NCBI GenBank assembly: GCA_031119515.1
Contig: JAVHXR010000121.1
Coordinates: forward strand, 1-7,610
DNA: 7,610 nucleotides
Source of the DNA: Propionicimonas sp.
GTDB taxonomy: Bacteria > Actinomycetota > Actinomycetes > Propionibacteriales > Propionibacteriaceae
Direction of reading: 5' to 3'
The position numbers and the translations under genes are program-made. Under the pieces are notes generated by a model. The model was not told where the DNA came from. It made no database searches and was given only the letters and a program-made list of their open reading frames with translations. Of the stretch, positions 1 through 6,366 are shown one piece after another. How positions within the stretch are numbered: position 1 is the stretch's first letter; each line of letters opens with the position of its first letter.

Positions 1-148
1 CCCGCAGCCCGAGAACGGCCGAGGACGGCCCCGCGACCGCCCGGTCGAAGTCGGCCGCGGCGTCGTTCCACGGCCGGACCAGCCCGGCCTCCCGCCACAG
101 CGCGACGGCGGCGCCGGCGTCCTCGCCCCCGAGCTCCACCACCTCCAC
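1..148 (-). CDS. GNAT-family N-acetyltransferase, YpeA-like (N-terminal part only, runs off left edge)
   Basis: The reverse strand from 148 to the window edge is an open frame of 49 residues starting at GTG. It contains AVALWREAGLVRPWND, followed by a DF..AVAGPSSAVLGL segment. The pattern LW...GL.RPWND..AD matches the N-terminus of the YpeA-like branch of GNAT acetyltransferases, where it precedes the acetyl-CoA-binding part, which lies outside the window. The substrate cannot be inferred; the family acetylates amino groups using acetyl-CoA. The GTG at 148 shares its G with the coaA TAG stop (TAGTG), and an AGGAGG lies 5 nt upstream (159-154), so translation is probably coupled to coaA. GTG codons at 142 and 139 are in-frame alternative starts with worse spacing. 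The family call rests on a short segment, so I am fairly but not fully sure. Confidence 0.72.
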   Translation of the reverse strand, partial: MEVVELGGEDAGAAVALWREAGLVRPWNDAAADFDRAVAGPSSAVLGLR

Positions 149-1122
149 TAGATCCTCCTGATCCGCACCCAGCTGACCTTGTGGTCGGCCGCCTTGCGCA
201 GGATGGCGGTGGCCCGGCCCCGGGTCGGCTCGATGTTCAACCGGAGGTTCGGTCCGTTGATCGCGTCCCAGATGTCCGATGCGTACGCCACCGCCTCCGC
301 CTCGCTGATCTGGGAGAACCTGACGAAGTACGACTTGGGGTCGCGGAACGCCGTCTCGCGCAGCCGCAGGAACCGGGTCAGGTACCACTGCTTCACGTCG
401 GAGTCGTCGGCGTCGACGTACACCGAGAAGTCGAAGAAGTCGCTCACCGCAAGCCCCATCGTCCCGTTCGCCCGGCGCCGGGCCGGCTGCAGCACGTTGA
501 GGCCCTCGATGATCAGGATGTCGGGACGGCGCACCACCACCTGCTCACCCGGGACGATGTCGTAGGCCAGGTGGGAGTAGACCGGCGCGGAGACCTCCGG
601 CTCGCCGGACTTCACGTCCATCACGAACTGGACGAGCCGGCGGCGGTCGTAGGACTCGGGGAAGCCCTTGCGTTCCAGCAGGCCGAGCTCGGCAAGCCGC
701 TCGTTGGGGAACAGGAAGCCGTCGGTGGTGATCAGGTCGACCTTCGGGTTGCCCGGTCCGCGGCTGAGCAGCTCGCGCAGCAGCCGGGACGTGGTCGACT
801 TCCCGACCGCGACCGAGCCGGCGACGCCGATGACGAACGGCGTCCGGGCACCGGTCAGGCCGAGGAAGTGGTGGCTGTCGCGATACAGCTCGGCGGTGCG
901 GTCGGAGTAGAGCTGGATCAGCTCGGTCAGGGGGAGGTACACCTCGCGGACCTCGTCCACGTCGGTCGGCTCGTTGATACCCCGCAGGCGGGCGAGCGTC
1001 TCGGTCTCGAGGAAATCCTGCCGGGCCTCGGCGAGCGCCGCCCAGTGGCGACGCTCCAGCGTGAGGTAGGGGCCGAACGGGTCGTCCTCGGGTGCCGGTA
1101 CCTCCGGCGCTGGATTGTGCAC
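148..1122 (-). CDS. coaA: Type I pantothenate kinase (CoaA)
   Basis: This cytoplasmic kinase phosphorylates pantothenate with ATP, the first and usually rate-setting step of CoA synthesis. With the GTG at 1122 the protein has 324 residues. A Walker A loop GSVAVGKST is at 102-110, ITTDGF with the conserved Asp at 131-136, KGFPESYD at 152-159, PVYSHLAYDI at 180-189 and IIEGLNVLQ at 204-212; all are hallmarks of bacterial CoaA. The protein ends in VRIRRI with a TAG stop. I chose GTG 1122 because it gives a length near the roughly 310-320 residues usual for actinobacterial CoaA. An in-frame ATG at 1161 would add 13 residues (MRHCSGRARQTGR) that do not look like the family. Neither start has a good Shine-Dalgarno sequence, so the N-terminus is uncertain. 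The gene is divergent from glmS and continues into a GNAT gene. CoaA of this type is normally feedback-inhibited by CoA. Confidence 0.95.
   Translation of the reverse strand: MHNPAPEVPAPEDDPFGPYLTLERRHWAALAEARQDFLETETLARLRGINEPTDVDEVREVYLPLTELIQLYSDRTAELYRDSHHFLGLTGARTPFVIGVAGSVAVGKSTTSRLLRELLSRGPGNPKVDLITTDGFLFPNERLAELGLLERKGFPESYDRRRLVQFVMDVKSGEPEVSAPVYSHLAYDIVPGEQVVVRRPDILIIEGLNVLQPARRRANGTMGLAVSDFFDFSVYVDADDSDVKQWYLTRFLRLRETAFRDPKSYFVRFSQISEAEAVAYASDIWDAINGPNLRLNIEPTRGRATAILRKAADHKVSWVRIRRI
154..159 (-). promoter_or_regulatory. Shine-Dalgarno site of the acetyltransferase gene, inside the coaA 3' end
   Basis: Read on the minus strand this is a full AGGAGG, 5 nt before the GTG at 148. It lies within the last codons of coaA. 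It is the strongest ribosome binding site in the window and decides the start of the downstream gene. It also supports a coaA-acetyltransferase operon. Confidence 0.7.
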
Positions 1123-1148
1123 CCGCCCAGTCTGCCGTGCGCGGCCAC

Positions 1149-1154
1149 TACAGT
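1149..1154 (+). promoter_or_regulatory. Candidate -10 element (TACAGT) for a leaderless glmS transcript
   Basis: TACAGT fits the TANNNT form of actinobacterial -10 boxes and ends seven bases before the A of the glmS ATG (1162), so transcription could start on the initiation codon itself. No Shine-Dalgarno sequence precedes that ATG, which agrees with a leaderless mRNA, a common arrangement in actinobacteria. No convincing -35 is visible about 17 bp upstream. The box lies inside a small inverted repeat, CACT-AC-AGTG (1146-1155). Its position between the divergent coaA and glmS starts means any factor bound here could affect both genes. No experimental support is available from sequence alone. 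Confidence 0.5.
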
Positions 1155-1161
1155 GACGCAT

Positions 1162-3006
1162 ATGTGCGGGATCATCGGGTACGTCGGCCCCAGGGTGGCC
1201 AGGGATGTTGTTGTCTCCGGCCTGCGCCGGATGGAGTACCGCGGCTACGACTCCGCCGGTGTGGCGGTGATCACCGACGGCGCGCTCGAGGTCCGCAAGA
1301 AGGCGGGCAAGATCGGCAACCTGATAGCCGAGCTGGACGAGGCACCGCTGCCGGACACCGAGATCGGGATCGGCCACACCCGCTGGGCCACCCACGGCGG
1401 TCCGACCGACGCCAATGCCCACCCGCACGTGTCCGGCAACGGCAGGATCGCCCTGATCCACAACGGGATCATCGAGAACTTCGCAGCGCTCCGCCTCGAG
1501 CTGGAGACTCGCGGGGTCGCCCTGGCCTCGCAGACCGACACCGAGGTGGCCGCCCAGCTGCTCGGGGTCGAGGTCGGTGCCGGCGCCGACCTGGCCGACG
1601 CGATGCGGACGGTCTGCCGGCGGCTTGAGGGCGCCTTCACCCTGGTGGCGATCGACGCCACCCAGCCCGACCGGCTGGTCGCGGCGCGGCGCAACTCCCC
1701 GCTCGTGGTCGGCGTCGGCGAGGGTGAGAGCTTCGTCGCCTCCGACGTCTCGGCGTTCATCGAGTTCACCCGCAACGCCGTCGAGCTCGGCCAGGACCAG
1801 GTCGTCGACGTCAGCCGGGACGGCTTCACGGTGACCGACTTCGACGGCAGCCCGGCGGTGTCCCACCCGTTCGAGGTGACCTGGGACCTGTCGGCGGCGG
1901 AGAAGGCCGGTTACGACTGGTTCATGCGCAAGGAGATCTTCGAGCAGCCCAAGGCGGTCGCCGACACCCTGCTCGGCCGCTACACCACCGACGGAGCGCT
2001 CAAGCTCGACGAGCTCCACATCCCGGAGGCGGAGCTGCGCTCGATCGACAAGATCATCATCGTCGCCTGCGGCACCGCCTACTACGCCGGACTGGTCGCC
2101 AAGTACGCGATCGAGCACTGGACGCGGGTGGCGTGCGAGGTCGAGATCGCCTCCGAGTTCCGCTACCGCGACCCGATCATCACCCGCAGCACCCTCGTCG
2201 TGACGATCAGCCAGTCCGGCGAGACCGCCGACACCCTGATGGCGATCCGGCACGCCCGCGAGCAGCACGCCAAGGTGATCGCGATCTGCAACACCAACGG
2301 CTCCACCATCCCGCGGGAGTCGGACGCCGTGCTCTACACCCACGCCGGCCCCGAGATCGGGGTCGCCTCGACGAAGGGCTTCCTCACCCAGGTGGCGGCC
2401 TGCTACCTCCTCGGGCTCTACCTCGCCCAGGTGAGGGGGACGATGTTCGGCGACGAGATCGGCCGCTGGATGGGAGAGCTCGCCGCCACGCCGCCCCTGA
2501 TCCAGCAGGTGCTGGACGGGCTCGACCCCATCAAGCAGCTCGCGGCCCAGTTCATCGACAAGAAATCCGTGCTCTTCCTCGGCCGCCACGTCGGCTACCC
2601 GGTGGCGCTGGAGGGTGCGCTGAAGCTGAAGGAGATCGCCTACCTGCACGCCGAGGGGTTCCCGGCGGGCGAGCTGAAGCACGGCCCGATCGCACTGGTC
2701 GAGCACGGCACCCCGATCTTCGTGGTGGTACCGCCACAGGGCCGCGACCAGCTGCACGACAAGGTCGTCTCCAACATCCAGGAGGTGCGCGCCCGCGGCG
2801 CGCTCACCGTCGTGCTGGCCGAGGAGGGCGACGCGGAGGTGGAGCCCTACGCCGACGTGATCTTCGCCCTGCCGCGGGTCTCGACCCTGCTGCAGCCGCT
2901 GGTGGCGACCATCCCGCTGCAGTTCTTCGCCTGCGAACTGGCCACCCTGAAGGGCTACGACGTCGACCAGCCGCGCAACCTCGCCAAGTCGGTCACCGTC
3001 GAGTAG
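1162..3006 (+). CDS. glmS: Glutamine-fructose-6-phosphate aminotransferase (isomerizing)
   Basis: This enzyme converts fructose-6-phosphate and glutamine into glucosamine-6-phosphate and glutamate, the entry step to UDP-GlcNAc, peptidoglycan and, in some actinobacteria, mycothiol. The protein has 614 residues, normal for the family. It begins MCGIIGYVG, so Cys2 becomes the N-terminal glutaminase nucleophile, and this fixes the ATG at 1162. The glutaminase domain spans about 2-220, with EYRGYDSAG at 25-33, HTRWATHG at 72-79 and HNGIIEN at 100-106. Two SIS sugar-isomerase domains follow, with ACGTAYYAG at 302-310, SQSGETADT at 350-358 and the EGALKLKEIAY segment from 484. The C-terminus DVDQPRNLAKSVTVE is the canonical sugar-binding tail. 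All key residues are present. The gene heads a run with acpS (2-nt gap). No glmS ribozyme can fit upstream, because coaA begins within 40 nt. Confidence 0.98.
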   Translation: MCGIIGYVGPRVARDVVVSGLRRMEYRGYDSAGVAVITDGALEVRKKAGKIGNLIAELDEAPLPDTEIGIGHTRWATHGGPTDANAHPHVSGNGRIALIHNGIIENFAALRLELETRGVALASQTDTEVAAQLLGVEVGAGADLADAMRTVCRRLEGAFTLVAIDATQPDRLVAARRNSPLVVGVGEGESFVASDVSAFIEFTRNAVELGQDQVVDVSRDGFTVTDFDGSPAVSHPFEVTWDLSAAEKAGYDWFMRKEIFEQPKAVADTLLGRYTTDGALKLDELHIPEAELRSIDKIIIVACGTAYYAGLVAKYAIEHWTRVACEVEIASEFRYRDPIITRSTLVVTISQSGETADTLMAIRHAREQHAKVIAICNTNGSTIPRESDAVLYTHAGPEIGVASTKGFLTQVAACYLLGLYLAQVRGTMFGDEIGRWMGELAATPPLIQQVLDGLDPIKQLAAQFIDKKSVLFLGRHVGYPVALEGALKLKEIAYLHAEGFPAGELKHGPIALVEHGTPIFVVVPPQGRDQLHDKVVSNIQEVRARGALTVVLAEEGDAEVEPYADVIFALPRVSTLLQPLVATIPLQFFACELATLKGYDVDQPRNLAKSVTVE

Positions 3007-3008
3007 CG

Positions 3009-3356
3009 ATGATCGTCGGGATCGGGATAGACGTGACGCAGGTCTCGCGGTTCACCGCGGCGGCCGCCCGCGAGGGGCTGCTCGAGCGGATCTTCACCGA
3101 GTCGGAGCAGGACGCCTCGATCCAGCGGATGGCGGGACGGTTCGCGGCCAAGGAGGCGCTCGCCAAGGCCCTGGGCGCGCCGACCGGGCTGGTCTGGACC
3201 GACGTCGAGGTGCGCAGGGACGAGGCAGGCAAACCCTACTTCGCCTGCACCGGCACGGTCGCCGACCGGGTCGCGGAGCTCGGGATCGCCAACCTCCACC
3301 TCTCCATCACCCACGACGCGGGGATAGCCGCGGCCGTGGTGGTCTGCGAGGCCTGA
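3009..3356 (+). CDS. acpS: Holo-[acyl-carrier-protein] synthase
   Basis: AcpS transfers 4'-phosphopantetheine from CoA to the conserved serine of acyl carrier protein, making it active for fatty acid synthesis. The 115-residue protein is of typical length. It starts MIVGIGIDVTQVSRF, with the Mg-binding Asp at 8. RFAAKEALAKALG at 44-56 carries the conserved Glu49, and LSITHDAGIAAAVVV at 98-112 is the family's S..HD segment. The ATG is only 2 nt after the glmS stop and has no clear Shine-Dalgarno sequence, so translation probably depends on ribosomes finishing glmS. The TGA overlaps the next start by one base (TGATG). The nearby coaA provides the first step to the CoA this enzyme consumes, although coaA is transcribed in the other direction. 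Confidence 0.97.
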   Translation: MIVGIGIDVTQVSRFTAAAAREGLLERIFTESEQDASIQRMAGRFAAKEALAKALGAPTGLVWTDVEVRRDEAGKPYFACTGTVADRVAELGIANLHLSITHDAGIAAAVVVCEA

Positions 3357-4825
3357 TGCGGTCCGCCTACACGGTCGCGACCATCCGGGCGGCGGAGGCC
3401 GCCGCCGCGGCGCGGATCGGGGAGGACGCGCTGATGCAGCGGGCGTCCGCAGCCCTGGCGACGGTGCTGCTGCGCGAGCTTCGCGGCCGGCGCGGCCGGG
3501 TCCACGGCTCACGGGTGCTCGTCCTGGCCGGCAGCGGAAACAACGGCGGCGACGCCCTGTTCGCCGGCGCCCGGCTGGCCGGCCGGGGCGTCAGGGTGAG
3601 CACCTGGCGAACCGGCTCCGCCGTCCACGAGGCCGGCTGGCGCGCCCTGCTCGCCGCCGGCGGACGCGAGCTGGACGCTGCCGGTGCGCTCGCCGAACTC
3701 GCCGCGGCCGACCTCGTCGTCGACGGGGTGGCCGGGATCGGCGGCCGGGCGGGGCTGCGCAGCGAGGTGGCGGCGTTCGCCAGGGCGTGCGCCGCGGCCG
3801 GGACGCTCGTTGTCGCGGTCGACCTGCCGTCCGGGATCCCGGCCGATCCGCCGTTCGTCAGCCTGGCCGCGGCCGGCGACACCGGCGACCCGGTCCCCGT
3901 CCCGGAACCCGCCCGCAGCACCACAGGGAACGGTCTGGCCACGCACTTCACCGCCGAGGTCACCGTGACCTTCGGCGGGCTGAAGTCCTGCCACGTGATC
4001 GAGCCGGCCCGCTCGGCCTGCGGGCGGGTCGAGCTGGTCGACATCGGGCTGCCGGCGATGGAGCCGGAGCTCGACTGCTGGGAGCCCGCCGACGTCCGGG
4101 CCGCGTGGCCGGTGCCGACGGCCGGGGACGACAAGTACTCCCGCGGCGTCGTCGGGGTCGACGCCGGCTCCCACCACTACCCGGGCGCCGCCGTCCTGGT
4201 CGCCACCGGCGCGGTCCGGGGAGGCGCCGGCATGGTGAGGTTCACCGGCCGGTCCGAGATCTCGGCCGCGGTGGTCGAACGGCTGCCGAACGTGGTCGGC
4301 TCGAGCGGCCGGGTGCAGGCCTACGTCCTTGGCAGCGGGTGGGGAGACCGCGAGGACGGGCCGGACGTCGTCGCCGGGGCGGTGGCCAGCGGGCTGCCGC
4401 TGGTGATCGACGCCGACGCCCTCGGGATGCTGCCGCACCGGCTGCACCCCCAGGTGCTGCTCACCCCGCACGCCGGCGAGCTCGCCAGGTTGCTCGGGCT
4501 CGCCCGCGAACAGGTCGTCGCCGACCCGGTGGCAGCCGTCCGGCAGGCGGTGGTGCGCACCGGCGGCACCGTCCTGCTGAAGGGCGCGAGCCAGGTGGTC
4601 GCGACCCCTGGCACCGGACGTGTGCAGGTCGCCGTTCCCGGCCCGGCGTGGACGGCCCAGGCCGGCTCCGGTGACCTGCTGGCCGGGATCTGCGGGGCGC
4701 TGCTGGCAGCCGGGCTGCCGGCTCCGAGCGCCGCCGTGGCCGGGGCCAGCATCCAGGCGATCGCCGCCGCCGGACGGGGTCCGGTGGCGCCTCAGGACCT
4801 CCTCCTGCCGTTGCCGCTGGCCTGA
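3356..4825 (+). CDS. nnr: Bifunctional NAD(P)H-hydrate epimerase / ADP-dependent NAD(P)H-hydrate dehydratase (YjeF-type fusion)
   Basis: This fused repair enzyme handles hydrated NAD(P)H. The N-terminal NnrE domain epimerizes S and R forms, and the C-terminal NnrD domain dehydrates the S form back to NAD(P)H using ADP. The protein has 489 residues. The NnrE domain is about 1-235, with GSGNNGGDALFAG at 59-71, DGVAGIGG at 123-130 and VDLPSG at 155-160. The NnrD domain, a ribokinase-like fold, is about 250-489, with DDKYSRG at 258-264, YPGAAVL at 275-281, LPLVIDADAL at 347-356, LLTPHAGELARL at 368-379 and the catalytic loop AGSGDLLAG at 436-444. About 161-197 seems longer than in the mycobacterial homologue I recall, a Pro/Ala/Gly-rich loop between VDLPSG and TVTFGG. 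The ATG at 3356 overlaps the acpS TGA by one base, with a weak GAGG 4 nt upstream. Its start YTVATIRAAE resembles known family N-termini. Confidence 0.95.
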   Translation: MRSAYTVATIRAAEAAAAARIGEDALMQRASAALATVLLRELRGRRGRVHGSRVLVLAGSGNNGGDALFAGARLAGRGVRVSTWRTGSAVHEAGWRALLAAGGRELDAAGALAELAAADLVVDGVAGIGGRAGLRSEVAAFARACAAAGTLVVAVDLPSGIPADPPFVSLAAAGDTGDPVPVPEPARSTTGNGLATHFTAEVTVTFGGLKSCHVIEPARSACGRVELVDIGLPAMEPELDCWEPADVRAAWPVPTAGDDKYSRGVVGVDAGSHHYPGAAVLVATGAVRGGAGMVRFTGRSEISAAVVERLPNVVGSSGRVQAYVLGSGWGDREDGPDVVAGAVASGLPLVIDADALGMLPHRLHPQVLLTPHAGELARLLGLAREQVVADPVAAVRQAVVRTGGTVLLKGASQVVATPGTGRVQVAVPGPAWTAQAGSGDLLAGICGALLAAGLPAPSAAVAGASIQAIAAAGRGPVAPQDLLLPLPLA

Positions 4826-4830
4826 GGTGC

Positions 4831-4859
4831 TTCCCATGCCCGCGCCAGCGGGCCATGAT
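4831..4859 (+). promoter_or_regulatory. Weak candidate promoter for treBC
   Basis: TTCCCA (4831-4836) and CATGAT (4854-4859) each match four of six positions of the TTGACA and TATAAT consensus and are separated by exactly 17 bp. A promoter here is plausible because treBC is functionally unrelated to the upstream housekeeping run and is preceded by the only non-overlapping gap on this strand. It would give a leader of about 40 nt before the treB ATG. The match is weak enough to arise by chance, so I hold it loosely. Confidence 0.25.
4835..4857. repeat. GC-rich inverted repeat (hairpin) between nnr and treB
   Basis: GCCCGC (4838-4843) and GCGGGC (4848-4853) pair perfectly around a GCCA loop. 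The stem extends by CAT/ATG on the outside if one C at 4854 is bulged out. It begins 9 nt after the nnr stop. In RNA it would be a stable stem-loop but has no T-run after it, so it is not a standard intrinsic terminator. It could slow or end transcription from the nnr side, protect mRNA ends, or serve as a DNA operator for treBC, since it fills the spacer of the weak candidate promoter. Confidence 0.55.
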
Positions 4860-4894
4860 GGGCAGCAGTGGACCACCCCAGGACAACCACCTCG

Positions 4895-4900
4895 AAGGAG
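4895..4900 (+). promoter_or_regulatory. Shine-Dalgarno site that fixes the treB start
   Basis: AAGGAG lies 6 nt before the ATG at 4907. It selects this ATG over an in-frame GTG at 4868, which would add 13 residues unlike any EIIB domain. A GTG at 4904, directly before the ATG, is possible but would change the protein by only one residue. Confidence 0.8.
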
Positions 4901-4906
4901 AGTGTG

Positions 4907-6364
4907 ATGGGCAAGTACACCGAGGACGCCCAAGCCATCGTCGCCGCCGTGGGCGGCCCTGACAACATCACAGCCGCAACGAACTGCGTCACCCGCCTCA
5001 GGTTCGCGCTCGCGGACGAGGGCAAGGTCGACAAGGCCGCGCTGGAGGAGATCGACGTCGTGAAGGGGTCGTTCTCGGCGGCCGGACAGTTCCAGGTGGT
5101 GATCGGGCCAGGGACGGTCGAGGAAGTGGCGGCCGACATCCAGGAGCAACTCGGCGGAGTCGTGGCGACCAAGGAAGAGGTCAAGGCCGCCGCCGCGGCG
5201 AAGATGAACCCGCTGCAGCAGTTCGTCAAGATCTTCTCCGACATCTTCGTCCCGCTGCTGCCGGCCCTTGTCACCGCCGGCCTGCTGATGGGCATCAACA
5301 ACATCCTCACCCAGCCCGGCATCTTCGGCCCGGAGTCGGTGGTGGAGATGGTCCCCGGCACCAGCGGGATCGCCGGCATGATCATCACGATCGCGAACAC
5401 CGCCTTCGTCTTCCTGCCGGTCCTGATCGGCTGGTCGGCGGTCAAGCGGTTCGGCGGCAACCCGCTGCTCGGCATCGTGCTCGGCTGCATGCTCGTCCAC
5501 CCGGACCTGCTGAACGCCTGGGGTTACGGCTCCGCCCCGGAGATCCCGTACTGGGACATCTTCGGCTGGCAGATCCCGAAGATCGGCTACCAGGGCCAGG
5601 TGCTCCCGATCCTCGTCGCAGCCTGGGTGCTGGTGAAGATCGAGCTGTGGCTGAAGAAGCGGGTCCACGAGGGCTTCCAGCTGCTGGTCGTCGCCCCGGT
5701 CGCACTGCTGGTCACCGGCTTCCTCGCATTCGCCATCATCGGCCCGATCACGTTCACGATCGGCACCTGGCTGGCGCAGGGCGTGACCTGGCTGTTCTAC
5801 CTCGTGCCAGCGATCGGTGGCTTCATCTACGGCCTCGGCTACGCCCCGCTGGTGATCACCGGCATGCACCACACCTTCCTCGCGGTCGACCTCCAGCTGA
5901 TCGCCACCAACGGTTCGACCTTCCTGTGGCCGATCCTCGCGCTCTCCAACATCGCCCAGGGCTCGGTGGCGATCGGTTGTTTCTTCGCGCTGCGGAGCGA
6001 GAAGCAGCGTTCGCTGGCCATGACGTCCGGCATCTCGGCCTACCTCGGCATCACCGAGCCGGCCATGTTCGGTGTCAACCTGCGCTACAAGTTCCCGTTC
6101 CTGATCGCGATCGCCTGCGCCGCCATCGGCGGTTCGTTCATCGCCTACTTCGGTGTCGTGGCCTCCAGCATCGGCGTCGGTGGCATCCCGGGCATCTTCG
6201 CGATCGTCCCGCAGTACTGGGGCATCTTCGGGATCGCGATGCTGTTCGAGATCGTCGTCCCGATGGTGGTCTGCTTCATCTACGCCAAGCGGCAGTTCGG
6301 CAAGGAGGATGCGGCAACCGAACTCGCTGAAGAGGACGCTGCCCTGGCAGCGGCCGTGTCGTGA
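4907..6364 (+). CDS. treB: Trehalose-specific PTS permease, EIIBC component
   Basis: TreB transports trehalose across the membrane and phosphorylates it to trehalose-6-phosphate. The 485-residue protein starts with an EIIB domain (about 1-90). Its phospho-accepting Cys27 sits in ATNCVTRLRF, and GQFQVVIG at 60-67 is also typical of the glucose/sucrose/trehalose superfamily. A linker leads to the EIIC membrane domain (about 105-465), with hydrophobic segments near 114-134, 155-176, 231-249, 258-286, 294-319, 340-361, 396-420 and 425-460. GMHHTFLAVDLQLIA at 319-333 and GITEPAMFGVNLRYKFPF at 381-398 are the EIIC signatures, the latter with the conserved sugar-binding Glu384. Resemblance to the E. 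coli TreB sequence I recall runs along most of the length. There is no C-terminal EIIA domain; the tail is a short acidic, Ala-rich stretch. A separate EIIA-Glc-type protein must supply the phosphate. Sucrose or beta-glucoside EIIBC is the alternative, but the adjacent treC makes trehalose much more likely. Confidence 0.93.
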   Translation: MGKYTEDAQAIVAAVGGPDNITAATNCVTRLRFALADEGKVDKAALEEIDVVKGSFSAAGQFQVVIGPGTVEEVAADIQEQLGGVVATKEEVKAAAAAKMNPLQQFVKIFSDIFVPLLPALVTAGLLMGINNILTQPGIFGPESVVEMVPGTSGIAGMIITIANTAFVFLPVLIGWSAVKRFGGNPLLGIVLGCMLVHPDLLNAWGYGSAPEIPYWDIFGWQIPKIGYQGQVLPILVAAWVLVKIELWLKKRVHEGFQLLVVAPVALLVTGFLAFAIIGPITFTIGTWLAQGVTWLFYLVPAIGGFIYGLGYAPLVITGMHHTFLAVDLQLIATNGSTFLWPILALSNIAQGSVAIGCFFALRSEKQRSLAMTSGISAYLGITEPAMFGVNLRYKFPFLIAIACAAIGGSFIAYFGVVASSIGVGGIPGIFAIVPQYWGIFGIAMLFEIVVPMVVCFIYAKRQFGKEDAATELAEEDAALAAAVS

Positions 6365-6366
6365 CC

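Noticed and set aside
181..1161. Plus-strand extension upstream of the glmS ATG (327 codons)
   Set aside because: It is antisense to coaA. The conserved MCGIIGYVG start with catalytic Cys2 must be the mature N-terminus, so the real start is 1162.
1123..1161. glmS ribozyme/riboswitch upstream of glmS
   Set aside because: The element is known mainly from Firmicutes and needs far more than the 39 bp available before coaA begins. No core motif is visible.
148..2757. Very long minus-strand open frame extending coaA across most of glmS (869 codons)
   Set aside because: Only the last 324 or so codons are CoaA. The rest is the complement of glmS, low in complexity and rich in Arg/Gly/Val/Asp, typical of high-GC antisense frames.
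2133..3008. Plus-strand extension of acpS back into glmS
   Set aside because: The upstream part is an Arg/Pro-rich out-of-frame reading of glmS. AcpS proteins start at MIVGIGIDV, which is the ATG at 3009.
4838..4853. Intrinsic terminator after nnr
   Set aside because: The stem is good, but no T-rich tract follows it. I list it as an inverted repeat of unknown role.
4868..4906. Alternative treB start at GTG 4868
   Set aside because: It would add MDHPRTTTSKESV, which spans the ribosome binding site of ATG 4907 and does not resemble an EIIB N-terminus.
3509..5872. 787-codon minus-strand open frame opposite nnr and treB
   Set aside because: Its composition is Asp/Gly/Arg/His-rich with no recognisable domain, while the opposite strand encodes two complete, well-conserved enzymes. 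It is a codon-bias shadow.
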